A stretch of 9,672 bases of DNA. Origin: Clostridium sp. CAG:253 (GTDB taxonomy: Bacteria > Bacillota > Clostridia > Lachnospirales > Lachnospiraceae). Positions 1-6,630 of the stretch are shown piece after piece (the first letter of the stretch is position 1; every line of letters starts with the position of its first letter). The notes below the pieces were generated by a model. The model worked only from the letters and a program-made list of their open reading frames with translations, ran no database searches and was not told the origin of the DNA. Location of the stretch: the NCBI GenBank assembly GCA_000436755.1, contig FR887310.1:23907-33578 (forward strand), read 5' to 3'. A program made the translations under genes and the position numbers.

Positions 1-551
1 TTCCAAAAGCAAAGAATATTTTTATTAATGGTTATTTTCAATCTGCAAAATATTTTGAAGATGTGCGAGAAGAAGTTTTGGAAGATTTGAATTTAGATTA
101 TGCTATATTAAAAAAATACTATCCTGATGTTGAAAAAATAAAAAAGCGAAATACAGTTTGTATTAGCATTAAGGTTCAGCATAATGTTGGTAATTCAATG
201 TATGACGTTTGTAATGATGGATATTGGCAGAATGCAATTAAATATATCTGCGAAACTGTTGAAAAGCCATTATTTTTTATTTGCTCGGATGATGTTGATT
301 ATGTGAGAGAGAATTTAATAGATTGCAGTAAATATGATGTTGTATATCAGGATTCTTCAATTCCAGTCAATGTTTCGTTATCTATTATGGCACAGTGTAA
401 ACATTTTGTGATTGGAAATACTACTTTTGGATGGTGGGCTGAATATCTATGTGATTATGATAAGAAAATTGTTGTAGCACCATCAAAGTGGATGAAGATT
501 GAAATGCCAATTGATATTTACGAGGAAGGCTGGCATTTAGTGGAGGTGTAA
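1..551 (+). CDS. GT11-like (alpha-1,2-fucosyltransferase family) glycosyltransferase, 5' end outside window
   Basis: The reading frame (codons starting at base 3) is open to the window edge, so the gene is partial and the GTG at 63 is not its true start. Residues encoded near bases 30-60 read NGYFQSAKYFED, typical of the middle of GT11 alpha-1,2-fucosyltransferases. The C-terminal family motif is present as NTTFGWW (417-437; usual form NSTFSWWGA), followed by KKIVVAPSKWM, as in GT11. The GDP-fucose-binding motif HxRRGDY is replaced by SIKVQHN (165-185), so the His, both Arg, the Gly and the Asp are lost. The family would transfer a sugar, normally L-fucose from GDP-fucose, onto a lipid-linked repeat unit at the cytoplasmic face. 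The altered motif leaves the donor uncertain. The next gene's ribosome site (GGAGGTG, 542-548) lies inside its 3' end, so the two are translationally linked. Fold family is fairly sure, fucose specificity is not. Confidence 0.8.
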   Translation, partial: PKAKNIFINGYFQSAKYFEDVREEVLEDLNLDYAILKKYYPDVEKIKKRNTVCISIKVQHNVGNSMYDVCNDGYWQNAIKYICETVEKPLFFICSDDVDYVRENLIDCSKYDVVYQDSSIPVNVSLSIMAQCKHFVIGNTTFGWWAEYLCDYDKKIVVAPSKWMKIEMPIDIYEEGWHLVEV

Positions 552-554
552 AAA

Positions 555-1412
555 GTGAAGAAAAGTATAGGAATGTTATATTTGTGTACTGGACCATATA
601 AATTGTTTTGGGAAGATTATTACAATTCTTTTGAAAAAAATTTTTTGTTAGATTATGAAAAACATTACTATGTTTATGCAGAAGCATTTGATCAGGGTCT
701 AGAAAAATACAAGGATGTTGAGAATGTTACTCTAATTCATATTGATGCCATGCCTTGGCCTTTAATTACATTATTAAGATTTAGATACTTTCTGATGGTT
801 GAAGATAAATTGAAGAAGCACAATTATTTAATGTTTTCAAATGCTAATATAGTTTGTGATACAGTTGTGACTGCAGAAGAGTTTTTACCAAATGAATTTG
901 ATGGACAGGAAATGTCTTATTGTCAACATCCAGGTTATTGGAAGACCCCAAAATACAATAAGCCGTATGACAGAAACAAAAAATCAAATGCATATATTCC
1001 ATACAATTGTGGAAAAGACTATGTTATTGGGGCTATGTTTGCGGGAAGAACGAATGCATTTCTTAGAATGACACATGTGTTAAATGATCGAATTGAAGAT
1101 GATTTAAAGAGAAATGTTATTGCAAGATGGCATGATGAATCTCAGCTAAATAGATATATTGTTGGAAAAACAAATTATAAACTTCTTTCACCTGGTTATT
1201 GTTATCCGGTTGGGTTTGAATTACCGGTAGAAAGAAAAATTTCAGGTGTAAGTAAGCAAGCGAAGTTTGATGTTCAAACGTTTAAAGGTACTTTAGAAGA
1301 AAATGATGGATTTCGACTTCTCGTTAGGCGCATAATTCGTAGGATAAAAAGAGAGGGAATAATATATTATCTTTTTGATACAATTGTAAATAAAAAAATA
1401 GAAAGTATTTAG
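555..1412 (+). CDS. GT6 family (ABO-type) alpha-1,3-galactosyl/GalNAc transferase
   Basis: The 285-residue protein carries the GT6 hallmarks in order: IGMLYLCTGPYKLFW (5-19), PWPLITLLRFRYF (67-79), FSNANI (94-99), HPGYW (125-129), AYIP (146-149), YVIGAMFAG (156-164), WHDESQLNRY (192-201) and LSPGYCYP (211-218). GT6 includes the human blood-group A/B transferases, and bacterial members make A/B-like antigens. The metal-binding DXD of the animal enzymes is NAN (96-98) here, as in known bacterial metal-independent members. Glu195 in WHDES matches the catalytic Glu303 of human A/B transferase. The start is a GTG at 555, six bases after GGAGGTG (542-548); no better ATG precedes the conserved N-terminus. 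The C-terminal 30 residues are basic (RRIIRRIKR, 258-266) and may touch the membrane. The GT11-like gene just upstream could supply the fucosylated acceptor that ABO-type enzymes use. Donor (Gal or GalNAc) is not proven by sequence. Confidence 0.87.
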   Translation: MKKSIGMLYLCTGPYKLFWEDYYNSFEKNFLLDYEKHYYVYAEAFDQGLEKYKDVENVTLIHIDAMPWPLITLLRFRYFLMVEDKLKKHNYLMFSNANIVCDTVVTAEEFLPNEFDGQEMSYCQHPGYWKTPKYNKPYDRNKKSNAYIPYNCGKDYVIGAMFAGRTNAFLRMTHVLNDRIEDDLKRNVIARWHDESQLNRYIVGKTNYKLLSPGYCYPVGFELPVERKISGVSKQAKFDVQTFKGTLEENDGFRLLVRRIIRRIKREGIIYYLFDTIVNKKIESI

Positions 1413-1450
1413 ACTTGTTATAGGAATAAATGGATTGCGAGGTGTAAATT

Positions 1451-2857
1451 TTGAAGATTGAAATAAGGAAAATCAAGTATATATTTATCCAGATTGTCTT
1501 TCTATTGATGAGTGTGATATCTTTTGTCCTAATAGAGAGTTCAATAGAATTTACTTTTGTTAGTTTTATTGCCCTAATATATTTTTTATGTACAATTTGC
1601 TCACTTGTCTGTTATCAAAAAAAAATTTTTACTGCGATCAATTGTTTCTATTGTGTTTATGTGTTGTTTCAAATAGGTGTTCCGTTATTATACGCTGTAG
1701 TTCCTGAGTACAGTAATCCATATATGTCTTTTTTTTCTGAAGATATTTTGGTAAATGCTATAGAGTATACTTTGTTATCACTTGAAATATTTGGGTTGAC
1801 TATATTTATTTTTTTGCGGTCCGGGAAAAGGTACTATAGCAGTCGTGTGGTATTTACCAAAAAGAAGGCTGTAAATGATGAACGATATGTGTATACAATA
1901 GCTAAGGCATTGTTTATATGTACTGGTATGGTAACCGTACCTCTATATACCGTAGTGGCTTATTTGACTTTAAAAACAGGATTCTCTCAAGTTACACGTT
2001 CCTTGGTAGCGGCTAATGGTTTGTTTAATCTTGCTAGGGCCCTTTTTATTCCAGCGTTTTTTTTACTTATTATTTATGGGGAAGATAAGAAATTTACTAA
2101 GTTTTCAAAACTGGTGTTTTTTTATATGTGCGTTGCGTCTCTTTTAAGTGGTATTAGAACAGATGGAATACTTTGGTTACTTACATATCTATATACTTCT
2201 GTAAAAAAAGGAAATAAAAAGAAGCTTAATATAAAATACTTGGTATTATTAGTGGGAATTGTTATGGTAGCAATATATGTTGGACAAAGTAGAGTAGGGT
2301 CAACCATAGGTTCTTCTGTTGGCGATGTTTTAGTTAAAGTGGTAGAAGAAATGGGATTTAATTTTACAACTATTTGCTTTGTAATGATGTACATCCCAAG
2401 TTCAACTAAATTTCAAATAGGTGGTACCTATTTAAAATCAATTTTGGCCATGTATCCAAATTCATTAGATTTTTTAGGTATATTTAGTAATATTGAAAAT
2501 ACTATAGGCTGTCAATGGTTAAACGATCAAAATCATATGAGATTTGGATCACTTCTAGATTTTGGATCAGGTTTTTCTGCGATTGGAGAAAGTTATATGA
2601 ACTTTGGTTGGGGTGGAGTATTAGTATCTTGTGTTATTGCAATAATTGTAACTTCTTTATATGTTGACGGAAAAAATGCGGTAAGTAAATGGGATAGATT
2701 TGTTGAAACTGTATTATTCTTGGCTCTATTAACATTTCCACGTAGAGCGTTTAATGAATTTGTTTCTAATATAGAATATAGCATTTTTATAATTGGACTT
2801 ATACTAATTGTTATGTATCGTAAAAGATTTGCGGGTAAAAATAATAAAGAGGATTAG
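1451..2857 (+). CDS. wzy: Wzy-type O-antigen/capsular polysaccharide polymerase
   Basis: The 468-residue protein is highly hydrophobic, with about 11-13 likely membrane segments (for example 10-30, 34-54, 60-82, 103-122, 148-173, 196-209, 219-234, 262-279, 301-316, 387-405, 418-430 and 441-456). The pattern fits the Wzy polymerase family that joins flipped lipid-linked repeat units outside the membrane. Supporting local features are SGIRTDG (233-239), a soluble stretch at about 317-372, and GFSAIGESYMNFGWGG (374-389), which resembles the conserved C-terminal part of this Wzy group. Wzy proteins diverge strongly, so the call rests on topology, these motifs and operon position. The start is TTG at 1451, preceded at six bases by GAGGTG (1439-1444); the basic MKIEIRKIKY leader before the first membrane segment supports it. 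It sits 38 bases after the GT6 gene, with no terminator seen between them. Confidence 0.85.
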   Translation: MKIEIRKIKYIFIQIVFLLMSVISFVLIESSIEFTFVSFIALIYFLCTICSLVCYQKKIFTAINCFYCVYVLFQIGVPLLYAVVPEYSNPYMSFFSEDILVNAIEYTLLSLEIFGLTIFIFLRSGKRYYSSRVVFTKKKAVNDERYVYTIAKALFICTGMVTVPLYTVVAYLTLKTGFSQVTRSLVAANGLFNLARALFIPAFFLLIIYGEDKKFTKFSKLVFFYMCVASLLSGIRTDGILWLLTYLYTSVKKGNKKKLNIKYLVLLVGIVMVAIYVGQSRVGSTIGSSVGDVLVKVVEEMGFNFTTICFVMMYIPSSTKFQIGGTYLKSILAMYPNSLDFLGIFSNIENTIGCQWLNDQNHMRFGSLLDFGSGFSAIGESYMNFGWGGVLVSCVIAIIVTSLYVDGKNAVSKWDRFVETVLFLALLTFPRRAFNEFVSNIEYSIFIIGLILIVMYRKRFAGKNNKED

Positions 2858-2867
2858 GTGAACTTTT

Positions 2868-3743
2868 ATGTCTGTGGTTAATAAATTAGTGCATTTGAGA
2901 ATGCACCTTGATTACAAAGAATATATATGTTTAAAGGATTTTTCAATAGAAGAAAATCTATCAATAATACGTAAAGAATGTAAAAATAAAAGTCTTTTGT
3001 TATGTTCTATTGCTTTTCAAAATCCTGAGGTGATTGAACTCCAAATTAAGCTATTACGCAAGAATCTGAAAGATGATTTTTATTATTTTATTGCAGATAA
3101 TTCATTAGATATTGACAAAGCCAAGAGAATTGAAACTATTTGTCATAAATATAATGTTAATTATTTACGGCTACCCTCTAATCCATATAATGGTAAAAAT
3201 GGAATGCCCTCATTTTCGAATGGTGCTGCAATGAATTATGTTTTTACTAATTTGATACATTCGTGCGATGTGAAATATTTTGGATTTTTAGATCATGACA
3301 TATTTCCTATTAAAAGCATTTCTCTTACTGACAAGATGTTAAAACAAAAGTTTTGGGGTGTATTGCGATGCATGCCTAGCAACAAGTATGGTAAATTGAC
3401 TTGTAATTATCTTTGGGCTGGTTTTTGTTTTTTTGATATGTCATACATTCAAAATGTTAATGAAATAAATTTTTTACCTAAAAGGAATTTAGGAGACACT
3501 GGTGCTGCAAATTATTATTCGGTATATTATCCTATAATTAAAACAGATGAGTATCTGGAATATACTTTTGCAAATGTAAAAAGATTGCTTATAGATGGAA
3601 TAGATGGCACTGCACAAGCTTCACAGTATGAGTGTATTGATGAGGCATGGATTCACTATTTGAATGCTTCGAATTGGAGTAATGAGAAAATTGATGTAAA
3701 AGAAAAGAAAATGAAGGAATTAATTAATGAATATTTAGAATAG
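2868..3743 (+). CDS. Glycosyltransferase, GT-A fold, GT2-like
   Basis: The 291-residue protein has a Rossmann-like start (SLLLCSIAFQNPEVI, 42-56), an ADNS turn (76-79) after a hydrophobic strand, and FLDHDIFP (140-147). Its DHD (142-144) fits the DXD metal/nucleotide-sugar site of GT-A glycosyltransferases. Later elements (LGDTGAANY, 208-216, and EAWIHYLNASNW, 259-270) could form the acceptor and base region, with Asp210 and His263 as candidates. No membrane segment is evident, so it should act in the cytoplasm on the growing lipid-linked repeat unit. It begins ten bases after wzy; the ribosome site is modest (TAGGTGA near 2855-2861), and an in-frame ATG at 2901 would remove 11 residues. I do not recognise its sugar specificity. 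Its neighbours place it in repeat-unit assembly. Confidence 0.75.
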   Translation: MSVVNKLVHLRMHLDYKEYICLKDFSIEENLSIIRKECKNKSLLLCSIAFQNPEVIELQIKLLRKNLKDDFYYFIADNSLDIDKAKRIETICHKYNVNYLRLPSNPYNGKNGMPSFSNGAAMNYVFTNLIHSCDVKYFGFLDHDIFPIKSISLTDKMLKQKFWGVLRCMPSNKYGKLTCNYLWAGFCFFDMSYIQNVNEINFLPKRNLGDTGAANYYSVYYPIIKTDEYLEYTFANVKRLLIDGIDGTAQASQYECIDEAWIHYLNASNWSNEKIDVKEKKMKELINEYLE

Positions 3744-3763
3744 ATTGAAAGGGAGGTTTACTA

Positions 3764-4687
3764 ATGCATTCTAACATTGGTGTTGTAATTGTTACATTTA
3801 ATAGATTAGAAAAATTAAAAAAAACATTAACTTGTTTTAAAGAACAAGATTTATTACCGAAATATGTTATTGTTGTAAATAACAATAGTAGTGATGGGAC
3901 AAAAGAGTTTTTGGAAACATGGACAAAAGATGACAATTACCAATTTCAAAAAATAGTAATACATGAAAAGGAAAACTTAGGTGGTAGTGGGGGGTTCCAT
4001 GTTGGGCTAGAAAAAGCTAAAGAAATGGATGCGGAATGGATTTGGGTATCAGATGATGATGCTTATCCACAAAAGAATACTATCAAAGTGGCAAATGACT
4101 TCATTATAAATAATACTAACGAGAAATTACTCGCTATATGTGCATCTGTATTGGATATGGATAATAATATTGCATATGGTCATAGAAAACGAGTCGAAAA
4201 TAGTCTTTTAAAAATTTCAATAAATATTGTACCTGTAGCCGAATATGAAAAGGAAATATTTAAACTAAATGCTTTCTCTTATGTTGGTGCAATCATTAAA
4301 AAAACCGCTTTAGTAAAATATGGTACTACAAAATCTGATTACTTTATTTGGTTTGATGATACTGAACATAGTTTAAGAATTAGCGAGCACGGAGATATTG
4401 TTTGTGTGCCAGCAATCAAGGTTAATCATGAAAATGAACTTGGTAGTGCTGCTTATGATTGGCGAGAGTACTATGGATTAAGAAATGAAATGGATATGTA
4501 CAAGAATCATTTTCCTAAAAGATGTTATTGGTTCAAAGCAATAACTCGTTTCTTTAAAAGTATTTATCTGTTGTTTGGGCATGATAGAGAATATTATCAC
4601 TTATACAAAAAGGCTTTAAAGGACTCAATTAGAGGAAATCTAGGTAAAGACGACAAGTACAAACCGGGATGGAAACCAAACAAGTAA
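3764..4687 (+). CDS. GT2 glycosyltransferase, galactofuranosyltransferase (GlfT-like) type
   Basis: The 307-residue protein is a classical GT2 enzyme. It has VVIVTFNR (7-14), VVNNNSSDGT (37-46), ENLGGSGGFHVGL (70-82), and WVSDDDAYP (94-102), whose DDD (97-99) should bind the metal and UDP-sugar. WFDDTEHSLR (196-205) resembles the DDxE catalytic-base region of GlfT2-type galactofuranosyltransferases. VNHEN (220-224) supplies a conserved His, and YYGLRNEM (236-243) is typical of this branch. The family adds Galf or, in relatives, rhamnose. The Galf assignment is strengthened by the remnant of a UDP-galactopyranose mutase gene immediately downstream, which would have made its donor. The start at 3764 is fixed by a strong GGGAGG (3751-3756) seven bases upstream. 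No defect is visible, so the gene appears intact even though its partner gene is lost. The enzyme may use UDP-Galf made elsewhere or another donor. Confidence 0.85.
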   Translation: MHSNIGVVIVTFNRLEKLKKTLTCFKEQDLLPKYVIVVNNNSSDGTKEFLETWTKDDNYQFQKIVIHEKENLGGSGGFHVGLEKAKEMDAEWIWVSDDDAYPQKNTIKVANDFIINNTNEKLLAICASVLDMDNNIAYGHRKRVENSLLKISINIVPVAEYEKEIFKLNAFSYVGAIIKKTALVKYGTTKSDYFIWFDDTEHSLRISEHGDIVCVPAIKVNHENELGSAAYDWREYYGLRNEMDMYKNHFPKRCYWFKAITRFFKSIYLLFGHDREYYHLYKKALKDSIRGNLGKDDKYKPGWKPNK

Positions 4688-4701
4688 GAGGAAAACAAAG
4701 A

Positions 4702-4808
4702 ATGTATGATTACTTAGTAGTAGGATTAGGACTTTAGGGGAATACAAATATTACGATATGGATGCGACAGTAGCTTCTGTATTAGAAATGTGTAAGAAGG
4801 AGTTGTAA
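4702..4808 (+). pseudogene. glf: Deletion scar of glf (UDP-galactopyranose mutase)
   Basis: The 122-base gap between the GT2 and GRE genes is not ordinary spacer. An ATG at 4702 reads MYDYLVVGLGL then stops at TAG (4735-4737). This matches the Glf N-terminus (MYDYxxVGAGLFG), the beginning of its FAD-binding fold. In another frame, bases 4734-4808 read LGEYKYYDMDATVAS, then VLEMCKKEL, then TAA. This matches the Glf C-terminus, where GRLGxYxYxDMD and a final helix end the protein. Intact Glf is about 370 residues, so roughly 1 kb of interior is missing, with the junction near 4731-4737. A ribosome site (AGAGG, 4687-4691) still precedes the ATG. The 3' piece contains AAGGAG (4797-4802), which serves the next gene and may be why this end was kept. 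The two ends together are much stronger evidence than either alone. Confidence 0.82.
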
Positions 4809-4809
4809 T

Positions 4810-6630
4810 ATGGGAATTAAACAAACCGCATTATATAGACGACTTAAATGTATTAAGCAGTACGCAAGTGATTATAATGTTAGTATTTTTAAAGCGGTCT
4901 CAAGTATAAAATTTGTAGATGCTTCTTTGGAAAAGATACTTAACACTGCCTCAATTAAGAATATAGGGGAAGCTCCGTTTTGGTATTCTCTTGATAATAG
5001 TATTATCGTGGAACATAATGGAACAAGAGTTGTTGATAACATGCCAGTTGATTATTCTTATATTATGGATAATTTCAATCCAGATTCTGAAGTGGGTAAA
5101 TTGGTCACAGGTTATGTTGAACGAGCAAATGATCCTCGTATAAATTTATGTAAACCTACCAATTTAAAAGAAGCCTTACAATCTATTTTATTTTGGAATT
5201 CATTGCTTTGGCAAACGGGACACTCGCTTGTTGGATTAGGAAGATTAGATAAGGTGTTAGCAAAGTACAAACTTGATACTGATTCAGAAAATTTGATAAC
5301 TAGTTTTTTACTTACATTGCATAAAGAATACACATATAAAAGTAGTTGTTTAAAAGGCGATACTGGTCAGATAATCCTCTTAGGTGGTTTGGAAGAAGAT
5401 GGTTCATATTATTCTAATGAATATACATACTTATTTATTAAATGTTTGAAAAAAATAAATCTACCAGATCCTAAAATTTTAGTTCGCTGTAGTGCAAATA
5501 TGCCTAAAGATCTTTTAGAGTTATCTGTTGATTGTGCTTCTACCGGTATTGGGAGTCCGTTATTTTCTAATGATGATGTGATAGTTCCACATTTATTAGA
5601 TTTTGGATACGATAGAACAGATGCGTATAATTATGGGGTTTCTGCATGTTGGGAACCGTTGTCTATTGGAAATTCATTAGAACAGAATAATCTCGATAAT
5701 ATTGAATTTGGAAAATGTATAAATGAAACAATCCTAGATGAAAAATTTGTAAATTGTACTAGTTTTGAAGAAGTATTAACTCTTTATAAGAACAAGTTAC
5801 ATCACAATTGTTCAGAAATAAAAACTCGACTAGAGGCTTATGAGTGGACTTATGACCCATTGCAATCTTGTATGATGGGGTTAGAAGAAGATTTATCTAT
5901 GGGTGGTGCTAAATACAATAACTATGGAATTCTGTCGATTGGCATGTCCTCAGCGATTGATTCTCTTTTAAACATTAAAAAATATGTTTTTGAAAGTGCA
6001 AAGTTCACATTGAAAGAAATTCAAGGTTTAATTTCCAATGATAATGTCAGTGAATTCGGATTAAACACAAATGGTTTTGGAACTGAATCTAATGAGGCTA
6101 TTGAATTAACGAATAGAATTATTAGAATGGCTGAAGATGAATTAAAAACATATCGAAATAAGTTCGGTGGAAAGGTTAAATTTGGATTGAGTTCTCCGTC
6201 CTATATTTTGGGGGCGGAGAATGTAGGAGCGACTTTGGATGGAAGAAAGTTTGGAGAGCCATTCAGAACACACATTTCTTGCGATTCAAACTCATCGATA
6301 ACCCAAATAATGAATTTTGAATCTAAATTAGAGTTTTCTGGTATAAGTTGCAATGCAAATGTACTAGATGTCATGGTTCAGTCAACATTAATTAAAGATA
6401 ATATGGATAAGTTTGTTAGCTATCTTATGGGTGGAATCAAACAGGGAATGTTCCAACTTCAAATGAATGTGTTGTCGTATCAACAGTTAGTAGATGCTAA
6501 AGCTCATCCAGAAAAATATCCTAACTTGATTGTTAGAGTTTGGGGCTTTAGTGCATATTTTAATGATTTGCCAGAAGAATATAAGGATAATTTGATTCGG
6601 AGAGCAAAGGAAATGGAGATGTGTGCCTAA
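4810..6630 (+). CDS. Glycyl radical enzyme (PFL/diol-dehydratase superfamily), unknown substrate
   Basis: The 606-residue protein has the two signatures of the superfamily. The C-terminal glycyl loop is IVRVWGFSAYFNDL (574-587), with Gly579 as the radical site 27 residues from the end. The Cys loop is GVSACWEPL (276-284), with thiyl Cys280 and Glu282. The Cys-x-Glu-Pro arrangement resembles the dehydratase-like branch (glycerol, choline and hydroxyproline enzymes) rather than pyruvate formate-lyase, which has two adjacent cysteines. Other family stretches are GLGRLDKVL (142-150), GATLDGRKFGEPF (473-485) and DAKAHPEKYPNL (562-573). It is shorter than the usual 750-850 residues, mostly at the N-terminus. 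The start at 4810 follows AAGGAG (4797-4802) by seven bases. The stop overlaps the wzx ATG, and the matching activase lies two genes on. The substrate cannot be read from the sequence; context suggests a sugar or a small precursor used in the polysaccharide. Confidence 0.88.
   Translation: MGIKQTALYRRLKCIKQYASDYNVSIFKAVSSIKFVDASLEKILNTASIKNIGEAPFWYSLDNSIIVEHNGTRVVDNMPVDYSYIMDNFNPDSEVGKLVTGYVERANDPRINLCKPTNLKEALQSILFWNSLLWQTGHSLVGLGRLDKVLAKYKLDTDSENLITSFLLTLHKEYTYKSSCLKGDTGQIILLGGLEEDGSYYSNEYTYLFIKCLKKINLPDPKILVRCSANMPKDLLELSVDCASTGIGSPLFSNDDVIVPHLLDFGYDRTDAYNYGVSACWEPLSIGNSLEQNNLDNIEFGKCINETILDEKFVNCTSFEEVLTLYKNKLHHNCSEIKTRLEAYEWTYDPLQSCMMGLEEDLSMGGAKYNNYGILSIGMSSAIDSLLNIKKYVFESAKFTLKEIQGLISNDNVSEFGLNTNGFGTESNEAIELTNRIIRMAEDELKTYRNKFGGKVKFGLSSPSYILGAENVGATLDGRKFGEPFRTHISCDSNSSITQIMNFESKLEFSGISCNANVLDVMVQSTLIKDNMDKFVSYLMGGIKQGMFQLQMNVLSYQQLVDAKAHPEKYPNLIVRVWGFSAYFNDLPEEYKDNLIRRAKEMEMCA

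Noticed and set aside
63..551. A complete small gene starting at GTG 63
   Set aside because: Conserved GT11 sequence continues in frame to the window's left edge, so this is the 3' part of a longer gene.
1413..1450. Possible internal promoter or terminator between the GT6 and wzy genes
   Set aside because: Only 38 A+T-rich bases with the wzy ribosome site. No stem-loop with a T run and no convincing -35/-10 pair was seen.
2122..2784. Minus-strand ORFs inside wzy and similar ones inside the GRE, wzx and activase genes
   Set aside because: They lie wholly antisense to well-supported genes, lack ribosome sites and family motifs, and have compositions expected of shadow frames.
6621..6629. GTG at 6621 as the wzx start (adding MCL)
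   Set aside because: It would be only two bases from the GGAG site. ATG 6630 gives normal spacing and the usual flippase N-terminus.
4810..6630. Annotating the GRE as pyruvate formate-lyase
   Set aside because: It lacks the adjacent Cys-Cys pair of formate-lyase and instead has Cys-x-Glu-Pro. It is also much shorter, and the context is glycan synthesis, so a fermentation role is not supported.
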